Source of the DNA: CAYFPS01 sp964345075
GTDB taxonomy: Bacteria; CAIWAD01
Length of the DNA stretch: 64,000 nt
NCBI GenBank assembly: GCA_964345075.1
Contig: CAYFPS010000002.1
Coordinates: 124,001 to 188,000, forward strand
Direction of reading: 5' to 3'
Part shown: positions 34,521-43,280 of the stretch, piece after piece
How the letters are laid out: each line of letters starts with the position of its first letter
Position numbering within the stretch: position 1 is the stretch's first letter
Program-made: the position numbers and the translations under genes
The notes under the pieces: generated by a model
Database searches by the model: none
What the model saw: only the letters and a program-made list of their open reading frames with translations
Told to the model about the DNA's origin: nothing

Positions 34521-36101
34521 TCAGAATTGACTGATCAGGGTCAGCTTAAGCCCGTCAAAGGCCGGCACCTCGCGGCAATTGCCTGATGAGCAGACCAGCC
34601 CCTTGCGCAGGCGACCGGCAAAGAGCGTCAGTGCGTGATGCATGCTGCCGGCTGTGTCGAAATCGTAGCGGAGTTCAGTCGAGGCGATCCAGTCCTGCTG
34701 GTCTTCGCTCTCTTCTTCGTAGTCCATGGTCAGGTTAAGCGAAAGATCCCTGAAGGGTACGAGGTCCATGTAGACGAGCAGGGCCTTGTGGCTTTCATCG
34801 GCTTCCAGGTCTTCCTTGTTCATTACTTCAATATTGAAGTCAAAGGGACCGACAACAGGCAGCTCGCGGAAATGTGCGAAGCCAAAACCGAGCTTGCGGT
34901 ACCAGTGTCCGCCACCCACTTCCTGGCCCGAGGAAAGAATCTGTCCACTGGTCTCTTCCGTGTAGGCCGCTGCCAGCCTGGTGTGACGACCGGATTCGCT
35001 TTCCAGCTTGAGGCCGGCAACGTACTCCTGATAGGCGGCAAGGCGTTCCTCGAACTTCGGCATGAGGGAATCATCAATGCGTGAGGCAACGGCAGCAGAA
35101 AAGCTCAGCTCCTGCCCGCCATCGAAGTAGCGATCCAGCATCAACTGAAAGCCGACCTCGTCGGAGTAGTCGTTCAGGCGTCGCTTGCGGGCGATCAGTC
35201 TGGTTGGAATTTCCTGCTGAACGATGGGAGGATTGTGGTGATACAAATCTTTTTGAGCGAAGCGGTAATACTTGTACTCCGCCTGCACGTACCAGTCGAA
35301 CAAACTGATTCCAAGGGTAGCATAGCTGGCCAGTCCACCCTGCCCTGCATTGACCGGACCATCATCCTTGCGCACCTGATCCACATGGGTGAATCCCAGA
35401 TCGAAGCCGGCAAGCGAAGTCTCTGCATAGAGCTCGCGTGATACAAGATCCATCAGCTCGGGCGTGGAAGTGGCCATGTCCGAAGGAATCTCTTCGGCGC
35501 GCACCAGGCTTCCGCCCAGCATCATGAAGGAAAACTGGCTTTCCAGATTCAGGCCCGTCACCGTGCCCACATAATCGGACTCACCGTATACGGCCTTGAC
35601 CGAAGCCAGATCGCCGTACCAGGTAACCAGAGCACCATCCACGCGGGAATCCCAGGTGGTGGGCGTTTCATTCGATTGATTGTTGAGCAGAAGTGGATTC
35701 TGCAGCGCGTCATCCCGGTAAAGATCCAGGGCCATGCCGCTGCCGAAGGTGGTCCAGACATGACCCAGACTGACAGCAACCGGCCCACTCCAGCTGAGCG
35801 AGCGCCGAAGGAGCGCCAGTTCCTTGATGCGATCCGCCTCCGCGCGGGTGTCCGGCAATTCGGCCGGATGCAGCATGGCGGCTGCCGTGTTCAGTCGAAA
35901 GCTGTTCCAGGTGAAGTCCACATCCAGCATGTCTTCACGGTAGATGCGGTCAATGTCTTCGCCTGTCGTGCTCTCGCGAATGCTGCCCCAGCCATAGCGG
36001 AAGGTATTGGTACCAGCCAATCCGATTTCGAGCGCCAGGCTGCTGCCACTTGAAACAAGCAGGGCCAAAAGCAGGACACGTCCGCGCAAGGAACTACTCA
36101 T
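34521..36101 (-). CDS. DUF6029-family outer-membrane beta-barrel protein
   Basis: About 526 residues with a signal peptide (VLLLALLVSSGSSLALE), then long alternating strands rich in Tyr and acidic residues. It ends with GRLRKGLVCSSGNCREVPAFDG and a terminal Phe (LTLISQF); the LVCSxGxCRxxPAF signature near the C-terminus is characteristic of DUF6029 barrels of T9SS-bearing bacteria. The preceding TlpA-like gene overlaps its start by eight bases (ATG at 36101; GTG at 36113 also possible). Role unknown; it travels with redox and T9SS proteins here. Confidence 0.75.
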   Translation of the reverse strand: MSSSLRGRVLLLALLVSSGSSLALEIGLAGTNTFRYGWGSIRESTTGEDIDRIYREDMLDVDFTWNSFRLNTAAAMLHPAELPDTRAEADRIKELALLRRSLSWSGPVAVSLGHVWTTFGSGMALDLYRDDALQNPLLLNNQSNETPTTWDSRVDGALVTWYGDLASVKAVYGESDYVGTVTGLNLESQFSFMMLGGSLVRAEEIPSDMATSTPELMDLVSRELYAETSLAGFDLGFTHVDQVRKDDGPVNAGQGGLASYATLGISLFDWYVQAEYKYYRFAQKDLYHHNPPIVQQEIPTRLIARKRRLNDYSDEVGFQLMLDRYFDGGQELSFSAAVASRIDDSLMPKFEERLAAYQEYVAGLKLESESGRHTRLAAAYTEETSGQILSSGQEVGGGHWYRKLGFGFAHFRELPVVGPFDFNIEVMNKEDLEADESHKALLVYMDLVPFRDLSLNLTMDYEEESEDQQDWIASTELRYDFDTAGSMHHALTLFAGRLRKGLVCSSGNCREVPAFDGLKLTLISQF

Positions 36102-36585
36102 GGGCTTGGCCACCCAGCAGCTTCGCCAGGGTTTTCTTCAGTTCTGTTTCGTCGCCGGGCTTGTAGCCACTGTGCTGATAGAGCACTTCGCCGGAAGGGT
36201 CGACCAGCATCATGTAGGGCGGATTCGAGCCCTTGTAGCGCTTCATCACCTTGCCGTTGGTATCCAGCAAAACCGGCACTTCCCAGCCCTTGCCCTTGAC
36301 ATAGGGCTTGAGCTTCTTCTGGCTACGCGGGCTGTCCACGGCCACAAGCAAGAGCTGCAGCTTCTGCGCCTCGAATTCTGGCAGCAGCTCGATCAGATGG
36401 GGGATCTCGACCTTGCAGGGTTCACAATAGGTGGCCCAGAAGGAGATCAGAACCGGGCCCTCCTCCAGCATGGCGGCCAGCTCGACGACCTTGCCGTCCA
36501 GATCCTTCAGCGTAAAGTCGACCTTTGCGGCATAGAGCGTGCCCAGGCTAAGCAGAAGCAGGAATACGCGCAGAATGTGTTTCAT
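36094..36585 (-). CDS. TlpA-like periplasmic thioredoxin (CEPC)
   Basis: 163 residues with a signal peptide (VFLLLLSLGTLYA) and a thioredoxin fold whose active site is FWATYCEPCKVEIPHL. The cis-proline region follows (NPPYMMLVDPSGEVLY). TlpA/ResA-type proteins reduce or isomerise disulfides in the envelope. It overlaps the DUF6029 gene and lies nine bases after a T9SS substrate gene, so it may keep that substrate or the barrel (both with Cys) in the right redox state. Confidence 0.9.
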   Translation of the reverse strand: MKHILRVFLLLLSLGTLYAAKVDFTLKDLDGKVVELAAMLEEGPVLISFWATYCEPCKVEIPHLIELLPEFEAQKLQLLLVAVDSPRSQKKLKPYVKGKGWEVPVLLDTNGKVMKRYKGSNPPYMMLVDPSGEVLYQHSGYKPGDETELKKTLAKLLGGQAHE

Positions 36586-36594
36586 GGTTTCGCC

Positions 36595-37335
36595 TTACTT
36601 CTGAAGGGTGACACGACCACTAATGCGGGCATCAGCCGTTTGAATGTGATACAGGTACACGCCGCTGGAAAGGCCGGCAGCATCAAAAACCAGCTCGTGA
36701 TCACCGGCGGGAAAGCTGCCACCAGCCAGCTGGGCCACTTCACGACCAGCGAGATCCGTCACATAGCCGCTGACTTCACCCGCTGCCGCCAGCCGGAAAG
36801 GCAGGTGTGTTACAGGGTTGAAGGGATTGGGCCAGGGCTGGGCCAGCGTGATCGCGATCGGTCGTGGCTCAACGCCGGTTGCATCATCCAGGGTAAAGGT
36901 GTGTGTGACAACAATCGGCTCTTCAGGGCAAAGTTCGCGAAGCAGGGTCAGCTCCACAGAGCCAGTATCGAAGCTGCGAGCCAGAAATTCAACATCGTAT
37001 TCGATGGATGTATCACTGGGGACCAGCAGATCGATGGTGAACTCGGTCTCCCAGGGCTGAATCGGGCGACAGAACTCTTCCGCATCGCAGAACTGATATC
37101 CCCAGTCACCGGGCGCGGGTCCGTCAAGATGCCTCAGTGTGACAGAGAGGTTCTCATCGAAAAAGCCGGTGTTGGACACATGATAAAAGAACTTCTGTGA
37201 CACACCAAGACCTGGAATCTCGTCAACCGTTTGTGTTGAGTCCGTGACCTCGGGCAGAGCCACATCCATGCACTGTGCATGAAGATTCGACTGTATCACG
37301 AATGTGCCTGCAAGGGCGATGAGTGCCAATTTCAT
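36595..37335 (-). CDS. Secreted protein with T9SS type-A sorting domain
   Basis: About 246 residues with a signal peptide (LALIALAGTFVIQSNLHAQ). A Cys-containing beta-sandwich domain follows and the C-terminus is a type-A sorting domain: QPWPNPFNPVTHLPF, YVTDLAGREVAQL and LSSGVYLYHI. The ATG at 37335 is chosen because GGAGG lies eight bases upstream and the signal peptide starts there. It overlaps no gene but lies 20 bases after the TlpA-type lipoprotein gene. The gene region is very rich in the GTGATACA/GTGTTACA/GTGTGACA motif family. Confidence 0.82.
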   Translation of the reverse strand: MKLALIALAGTFVIQSNLHAQCMDVALPEVTDSTQTVDEIPGLGVSQKFFYHVSNTGFFDENLSVTLRHLDGPAPGDWGYQFCDAEEFCRPIQPWETEFTIDLLVPSDTSIEYDVEFLARSFDTGSVELTLLRELCPEEPIVVTHTFTLDDATGVEPRPIAITLAQPWPNPFNPVTHLPFRLAAAGEVSGYVTDLAGREVAQLAGGSFPAGDHELVFDAAGLSSGVYLYHIQTADARISGRVTLQK

Positions 37336-38265
37336 TTCTCTATCCTCCGTTTTTCTATTCAAGCTCGTCGAGAATTTCCCTGAGGAGTTCTTCGCTCAGG
37401 GAGCCATGCAGGCTGCGAATACTGCCGTCGCGGCGCAGAATGAAGTTCTGTGGAAGGGCACCCAGCCCGACGAGAGCGGCCAGGGGCGGTGATCCGCGAT
37501 CCAGCAGGAAGTGGAAATCGTATTCGGGGAAGTCTTCGCCATTCTCATTGGGATAGGAATTCACGGCCAGCACACGGAATGTATCACGGCCGTACTCGTT
37601 CACCAGCTGATTGATGAAGGGCATCTCTTCCAGACACGGCACACAGGTAAGCGACCAGAAACTGATCAGCGTGATACGGCCGCGCAGTTGATGCAGGCTG
37701 AGCTCGCCCAGGTCCGTACCGCTGCCGGGCTCAACTTCCGGCAAGGTGAAATCGGTGAAAACCTGCCCCGCTTCATAGCCTTCGTCCATGGCCGAAGCTG
37801 TAAAGACAAGCTCCTCTGGGCAGCCACCGGCTATGCTGTAATACGAAGGACTGAAAACCTGGCCGGGTGCAAAAGCTGCCAGATGGTGTGATACACCTGC
37901 ATTAGCCGGGAACCAGACATCGGGCTGCACATCGCCATCGACCATGACGAAGCCTTCAGCAGCATTGACCAGCGAGAAGCTGTAGCCTTCCAGCTGAGGC
38001 ATGTAGAGGCTTTCCGTGGGAACCGGGAAGGGCTGCTCGTCATAGGCCGGGACAGAGCCCCAGGCCAGCTCACAGTCCTCACCCGCCTGAAGCTCGTGTG
38101 ATACACCGCCCGCCACCTGAATCTGGCAGGGCAGATTCTGTGGCCAGAGCTCGCCATCCACGCGCAGCGGATAGCCCGTCAGCTCTGTATCACCGCGCAT
38201 CAACCTGACATTCAGCGCGATCATTGTCTCGTCCCGTGGTGTCAGTTCGTGAACGAGTGTATCAC
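36646..38265. repeat. Densest cluster of the GTGATACA/TGTATCAC octamer
   Basis: Eight exact octamers in 1.6 kb: 36646, 37009, 37292, 37580, 37888, 38098, 38186 and 38258. Sister forms lie among them at 36807 (GTGTTACA), 36903 and 37137 (GTGTGACA). They lie inside two coding genes, in both orientations. This is the best sample of a motif spread over the whole window. Confidence 0.85.
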
Positions 38266-38587
38266 TGACCTGTGGCGACTGCATCTGGTATACGATGCTG
38301 CCACTACTCAGCCAATCTTCGCTGACCGTTGGTGTAAAGGTCATCACGTACATGCTGTCGACGAAGATCTCGGGCACGATCAGGTAGTCGCCATTGTAGG
38401 CGTAACCACCTTCACGTCCTTCAATGCCAAGTGTTCCGGGAATGGTGACGGCGGCCGATTCCACGCTTTGCGCGCGAAAAGCGAGCTGAGCCGGGATCGG
38501 CTGGGCTTCTTCAGCTTCGTCGATCGTACAGCCGGCCAGAAAGGGGATCGTGGCCAGCAGGAGGATCTGGGATGGTAAAAATTTCAT
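37355..38587 (-). CDS. Lipoprotein with C-terminal TlpA-like thioredoxin domain (CVPC)
   Basis: 410 residues. The lipobox LAGC at residue 20 marks an outer-membrane or periplasmic lipoprotein. The first 260 residues are an unrecognised beta-rich domain. The last 130 residues are a thioredoxin fold with active site FWSLTCVPCLEEMPF and LGALPQNFILRRDG at the cis-Pro region. First gene of a cluster (lipoprotein, T9SS substrate, TlpA, DUF6029) reading into selA. Six exact octamers occur in it. Confidence 0.85.
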   Translation of the reverse strand: MKFLPSQILLLATIPFLAGCTIDEAEEAQPIPAQLAFRAQSVESAAVTIPGTLGIEGREGGYAYNGDYLIVPEIFVDSMYVMTFTPTVSEDWLSSGSIVYQMQSPQVSDTLVHELTPRDETMIALNVRLMRGDTELTGYPLRVDGELWPQNLPCQIQVAGGVSHELQAGEDCELAWGSVPAYDEQPFPVPTESLYMPQLEGYSFSLVNAAEGFVMVDGDVQPDVWFPANAGVSHHLAAFAPGQVFSPSYYSIAGGCPEELVFTASAMDEGYEAGQVFTDFTLPEVEPGSGTDLGELSLHQLRGRITLISFWSLTCVPCLEEMPFINQLVNEYGRDTFRVLAVNSYPNENGEDFPEYDFHFLLDRGSPPLAALVGLGALPQNFILRRDGSIRSLHGSLSEELLREILDELE

Positions 38588-38649
38588 CCTGTCAAATTAA
38601 GGAAGCCATGCTGCGGCAGCAAGCGGCAAGCGCTTTCCAAAAAGCAAAG

Positions 38650-38681
38650 AATCGCACTCTTTCAGCATGAAGAGTGCGATT
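38650..38681 (-). terminator. Terminator of MarR-family gene
   Basis: A perfect 12-bp stem AATCGCACTCTT / AAGAGTGCGATT with an 8-base loop. On the minus strand it is followed by CTTTGCTTTTTGG. It lies 23 bases after the MarR-family gene stop and ahead of the lipoprotein gene. Confidence 0.8.
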
Positions 38682-38704
38682 CGTGATTTGTCAGGCCAGA
38701 GAAA

Positions 38705-39142
38705 TCAGGCGTTGATGTCGCCATCAAAACCAAGATGCCGGGCAACCTGCGCCATGGAGTCAACCAGCTCTGCTCCATGGTTGCCTTCACGGTTGAAAAG
38801 ACGCTCGATGCGGTGGATCTCATCGCTCATCAATTCCTGCAGGAAGGCCTGTCCCTTTTCCGTAAGGCGCAGCAGGCTGTAGCGTCGATCCGTGCCTTCG
38901 TGACGGCTGATCAGATCGCGCTCGACCAGCTCCTGAACCAGCGGACTGATGCGACCCTTCTGCAGGCCCGTGCACTCTGTTAAGGTGCTGACACATGTAA
39001 AGGGTGAATAGCTGGTCAGTATCAGAATCTTCAGTGCAGTCGCTGGAAGCTTCTCGCGCTTGGCAAGGGCTGTAATTCGACTGGTCACGCCGCAAGTCAG
39101 CTTCAAAACTTGCTCAAGCATGCCCCATTCACGTGTATCCAT
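38705..39142 (-). CDS. MarR-family transcriptional regulator
   Basis: 145 residues. The winged helix-turn-helix is visible: LPATALKILILTSYS, TLTECTGLQKGRISPLVQELVERDL (recognition helix), then the wing ISRHEGTDRRYSLLRLTEKG. MarR proteins are dimeric repressors responding to small ligands. It has its own terminator, so it forms a single transcript; its targets may be the flanking T9SS genes or itself, but no operator was identified. Confidence 0.85.
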   Translation of the reverse strand: MDTREWGMLEQVLKLTCGVTSRITALAKREKLPATALKILILTSYSPFTCVSTLTECTGLQKGRISPLVQELVERDLISRHEGTDRRYSLLRLTEKGQAFLQELMSDEIHRIERLFNREGNHGAELVDSMAQVARHLGFDGDINA

Positions 39143-39250
39143 GACTCACCTCGGGATCAGAATTCAACCCTTTCATGATGGCCAATTTGGCTCAAATCCG
39201 CAAGCATTACTGTTAAAGAATTGATTTTGTTCGATTATCGTCCCGTCCAT

Positions 39251-39282
39251 AAAAAGGGCCGTCCACTGCCTATGGACGACCC
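39251..39282 (-). terminator. Terminator of frameshifted T9SS gene
   Basis: A near-perfect 10-bp stem GGGCCGTCCA / TGGACGACCC with one mismatch. Read on the minus strand it is followed by TTTTTATGG. It lies about 27 bases after the stop of the gene at 39310. Confidence 0.75.
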
Positions 39283-39309
39283 TTTTGATACGTAAATGAC
39301 AGGCTGGAA

Positions 39310-40955
39310 CTACTTCATTAGCACCATCTTATGTGATTGCTGCATACCATTTGCTGTCAGGGTATAGAAGTAAACACCACTGGACAGCTCTGTTGCATCA
39401 AAGCGCAGGCTGTGCTCGCCACGCTCGGTCATGCCGTCAACCAGAGTGGCCACGCGCTCACCGGCCAGATTGAAGACCGAAAGATTCGCCATGGAGGCTT
39501 CGCTCAGGCTGAAAGCAATGGTGGTCACCGGATTGAAGGGGTTCGGGTGGTTCTGGGCCAGGCTGAAGCTCAAGGGCAGCTCCTCGGCCTCGACGCAGAG
39601 GTTCTCGTACCAGACGCTGACCATGACTTCGCCTTCGCAGGAAGCAGGCGCATCAATCACGAAGGTCGTCTGCTCGCTGCCGGGCTCATTGTAGACGCTG
39701 GGGTAGAGTCCCTGCGAGGCATCCAGCGCAAACCAGCCAAGCAGGCTGCCGCCCTGTGCCACGCCAATCAGAGGCGTGCAGGTGGCTTCGGGCTGCGGGT
39801 AGTAGGCCGGGCTGACGCTCATCATCATGGCGATGCAGTCGCTTTCCGGCTGATAAACCTGGAACCAGTACTCGCCGCCATCCAGATCCGCAATGCAGTG
39901 ACCGTTGCTGAAGCAGCCGGGGCCCACGGATTCGATATTGCAGTATTCGCCGGCCATGGCGAAGCTCAGCGCATTGGCTTCACCCATGTACTGATTGTAA
40001 TTGGCGGCAGTCACCAGCACATCGGGATTGACTTCCGTGTTGTTCTCGTTACAGGCCACCGTGCAGGTCATGTCAAGCAGGTAGGGGCCGGGTGCATTCC
40101 AGCCGGTGAAGACCGAAACCATGTAGATGCCCGGATTTAGCTCCAGGGCCAGGTAGCTGTCATAGCCTACGCCACCGTCATCGTTCTGGGCAATCATTGC
40201 ATCGCAGCCGTAACTGTCGGCGCTGAAGACCTGAATGAAGGGGTCACAGCCATAGCCAAATGCCGCCTGACCGGGTGTGTCATTGGCAAAGACATTAAGC
40301 TCCACCAGCGAGGCTTCGCTGACGGTCATCCAGTAGTGATCGACATCTTCGCCATCATCCACGGCACCGCAAACAAGGGAACCACAATCGAGTGCGTTCA
40401 GGAAGTCGCCGCAGCTGTCGGGTTCCTGATGCAGGCTGGCCTCGGGCGGGCACTCAAAGGGCTGAGGCGCGCAGCAGCCGAAGTGCGCCTCGATGCTGCC
40501 GGCATTGTCGTAATAATCTGTAAGGGCGATATAATAGGTCTGTCCGGCTTCAAAGACGAAGTCTTCGCAGCGCAGGAAAGTCTTCCAGTTGCAGTTGTTA
40601 TGGTTGCCATCGCGATAGAATTCCTGCGTCAGGTTGGCGCAATCGCCACTGAAGATGTAGAGGTCGGAATCCACATTCGTTCCATCGTGACAGGTGGTCA
40701 ATTCCAGCCCATAACCTTCACCCTGATAGATAAACCAGAAAGCCTCACCGGCACCAAAGGAATAAGTACCGCTGGTGGAACAATCGGTCAGCCAGGTAGC
40801 GTTTTCACAGGCCGTGTCGCGGGCAGTCAGATCCAGCGAGCCGGGGGCGCGGCGAAGATCCTGAGAAAAGGCTCAGCCTGGACCGGCACCATGGCCTTGA
40901 CGGACACAGAAAGCAGGCCCAGCATAACCGCACGAAGCAGCATACTACGATTCAT
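39310..40955 (-). CDS. T9SS type-A substrate, frameshifted near its 5' end
   Basis: The long frame (39310 to at least 40701) encodes two PPC-like beta domains and a type-A sorting domain (NHPNPFNPVTT, GVYFYTLTANG). Its true start lies upstream in another frame: an ATG at 40955, with AAGGA before it, gives signal peptide MLLRAVMLGLLSVSVKA. That frame ends at a stop about 90 bases later, while the body frame opens from about 40870. A run of four A on the plus strand (40866-40869; CCTTTTC in sense) is where one missing base, or a -1 slip, would join them. Either a disrupting mutation, an assembly error at a homopolymer or, less likely, programmed frameshifting. It is a paralogue of the gene at 41239. 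Confidence 0.8.
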
Positions 40956-41185
40956 GGGAAGAATCCTTCTCGTTGATGATGTACCGACAGTTTGTTTTGC
41001 TGAAGGCAGCTACTGCAAAGCTAATGCCAGTTCTGGCCAGCTTTGTTAACAACAGAGAAGTTGAGCCTGATTCGTGATGATGAACTTTAATTTACTCGAA
41101 CTTACCGTATAGCCGCAGCAGAGTGTCGGATTTTGCACACTCGCGTCATTCAAGAGTCACAAAGCTGGGCTAAAGAGAGGAAAAA

Positions 41186-41212
41186 GGGCTGTCCCGAGAT
41201 TCGGAACAGCCC
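41186..41212 (-). terminator. Terminator of T9SS substrate gene
   Basis: A 12-bp stem with one mismatch, GGGCTGTCCCGA / TCGGAACAGCCC, with a short loop. On the minus strand it is followed by CTTTTTCC. It lies 26 bases past the stop at 41239. Confidence 0.85.
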
Positions 41213-41238
41213 CTTGAAGTCGTCTGGTGCGATGAAGC

Positions 41239-42942
41239 TTACTTCATCAGGACCATCTTCTTCGTCTCCTGGACACCATTGGCGCTCAGGGTGTAGAAGT
41301 AGACGCCACTGGACAGGTTGGAGGCATCGAAGGTGACGCTGTGGGCGCCGCGCTCGGTCATGCCGTTCACCAGGGTGGCAACCTTTTCACCGGCCATGTT
41401 GAAGACCGTCAGGCTGGCCTGGGCAGCGTCGCTCAGGCTGAACTCGATGGTCGTGGTCGGGTTGAAGGGGTTCGGGTGGTTCTGGGCCAGGCTGAAGCTG
41501 ACGGGCAGCTCTTCGGCCTCGACGCAGAGGTTCTCGTACCAGATGTTGACCATGACCTCAGCCTCACAGGAAGCGGGGGCGTCGATCACGAAGGTGGTCA
41601 GGTCACTGCCGGTGTTGTTGTAATTGCTCGGGTAGAGGCCTTCAGAGGCATCCAGCGCGAACCAACCCAGCAGGGTACCGTCCTGCGCAACACCGATGAG
41701 GGGCGTGCAGGTGGCTTCGGGCTGCGGGTAGTAGGCCGGGCTGACGCTCATCAGCATGGCAATACAGTCATCAAGGGGCTGATAGACATCGAACCACTGC
41801 TCGCCACCATCGAGGTCGGCAATCGTGTGACCGTTGGAGAAGGTGCCGGGGCCAGCGGATTCGATGTTGCAGAAGTTGCCGGACATGGCAAAGGAGTAAG
41901 CATTGGCTTCACCCATGTAATCCATGTAGTTGGCAGCTGAAGTGGTGGCGGATGCATTGCTCGGGCCATTGTCTTCCCAGCAATTCACGGCGCAGTCCAT
42001 GGTCAGCAGGTAGGGGCCGCCCGTGTTATTGGGATTTGACACTTCGACCATGTAGATACCGGGCTGAAGGGCGAGCTGCAGGAAGCTGTCGTAGCCTTCG
42101 CCACCGTCGTCGTCGTAACCAAGAGCCGTATCACAGACGTATGTATCCTGACCGTAGACAGTGATAGCAGGATCAAGACCCCAGGTGTAGGCCGCCTGGC
42201 CGGGAGTGTCATCAGCATAGACATTCAGGGTAACCAGAGCGCCACCAAGTGGGCCGCCCAGATCGGGCACGGTCATCCAGTAGTGGTCAGAAAGGTCATC
42301 AGTGTTATTCAGATCGCCGCAGTAGTAGCTACCACAGTCGAGGGCGTTCATGAAGTCACCGCAGGTGTCGGGCTCGACTGGAATGGCGGCGTCTTGCGGG
42401 CACTCAAAGACCTGGGGAGTATCGTCGGCGATGGTGATGCGATAGTCGCCGCCAATTCCATCATAATCGTAGAATACCAGCCAGTAAGCCGTGTTGGCCG
42501 AAAACAAGAAGTCCGTATTGTTGATGCTGGCATACCAGCTCGGGAAACCGCCACCACCACCCTGGCAGGGGTAGTGCGGGGAATCCTCATCGAAAACAGC
42601 TGCAGCATCCGTACAGCCCGTTCCCGTCAGAATGGCAATGTTGGTGTCACCGGCCACGACGGACTCGGGATAGCAGCTGCTGGCAGCCAGGAAGTAGTCG
42701 CTGGGCTGCGGGGCCAGGTAGAACCAGGTTACCACCTGAGCCGTGTAGGTCTCGTCAAAGGGCAGGCCGCTGGCGAAAACATCGACGGCGCTGGCGCAGT
42801 CGGCGACGCGGCTGTTCATGACGTAGGGGTGGTGCTCGCGGCGTTCGCTGGGCAGGTTCTGGGCATCCATCTGCACGGCGGCAAGACCGGATCCGGCCAG
42901 AAGGCCAAGCATCGCAGCGCTACAAAGCAATTGACGCTTCAT
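41239..42942 (-). CDS. Secreted protein with PPC-like domains and T9SS type-A sorting domain
   Basis: 567 residues with a signal peptide (LLCSAAMLGLLAGSGLAA). Two PPC-like beta-sandwich regions contain Cys and acidic loops (ALDCGSYYCGDLNNTDDLSDHYW, YDDDGGEGYDSFLQLAL). The C-terminal 85 residues are the sorting domain (LAQNHPNPFNPTTTIEF, VFNMAGEKVATLV, LSSGVYFYTLSANG), ending in KKMVLMK. GGAG lies ahead of the ATG. It is a paralogue of the frameshifted neighbour, with nearly identical sequence over the last third. No enzymatic domain is visible; likely a surface or adhesive protein. Confidence 0.85.
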   Translation of the reverse strand: MKRQLLCSAAMLGLLAGSGLAAVQMDAQNLPSERREHHPYVMNSRVADCASAVDVFASGLPFDETYTAQVVTWFYLAPQPSDYFLAASSCYPESVVAGDTNIAILTGTGCTDAAAVFDEDSPHYPCQGGGGGFPSWYASINNTDFLFSANTAYWLVFYDYDGIGGDYRITIADDTPQVFECPQDAAIPVEPDTCGDFMNALDCGSYYCGDLNNTDDLSDHYWMTVPDLGGPLGGALVTLNVYADDTPGQAAYTWGLDPAITVYGQDTYVCDTALGYDDDGGEGYDSFLQLALQPGIYMVEVSNPNNTGGPYLLTMDCAVNCWEDNGPSNASATTSAANYMDYMGEANAYSFAMSGNFCNIESAGPGTFSNGHTIADLDGGEQWFDVYQPLDDCIAMLMSVSPAYYPQPEATCTPLIGVAQDGTLLGWFALDASEGLYPSNYNNTGSDLTTFVIDAPASCEAEVMVNIWYENLCVEAEELPVSFSLAQNHPNPFNPTTTIEFSLSDAAQASLTVFNMAGEKVATLVNGMTERGAHSVTFDASNLSSGVYFYTLSANGVQETKKMVLMK

Positions 42943-43280
42943 GGAGTGACTCCTTTTTTCGTTTAGGGCAAATGATGATTGTTTTCAGTTTTAGGACGCG
43001 AAGCTCAGCGCAAGAGCCGTGCCAATTGGGAATGAAATGGGAAGTCATTGATATTCATAATAATTGTTTCCACTCTGCCTTCACATGATCTGAACACGCT
43101 GTTCTCCCTGCCCGATTCTGCACACTCTGAACAGAGAGACGGGCATCCGGGGCCGGATGCTGAACAAATTGCCCTTTCTGGGGCACTGAAGGTCATGCAA
43201 AGCTGCCGCTTCACTTGGATCATTCCTATCTTGAAGGATCGCAGAGCCATCGTTCTGCATTCAAGCCATTGAGGTTCAAC
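42943..43280. other. Intergenic region between divergent genes
   Basis: 338 bases between the divergent T9SS gene (minus) and aminotransferase gene (plus), which must contain both promoters; no -35/-10 pair is convincing by eye. One perfect hairpin is present: GCATCCGG-GG-CCGGATGC at 43143-43160, without a T-run, so not a terminator. No other structure was seen. Confidence 0.5.

Noticed and set aside
40860..40875. Programmed -1 frameshift in the T9SS gene
   Set aside because: The T run is only four long, with no classical slippery heptamer or evident downstream structure, and the paralogue needs no shift; mutation or sequencing error is simpler.
43143..43160. Perfect hairpin GCATCCGG-GG-CCGGATGC as a terminator
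   Set aside because: No T-run on either side and it lies in a promoter-bearing divergent region; left as a hairpin of unknown role.
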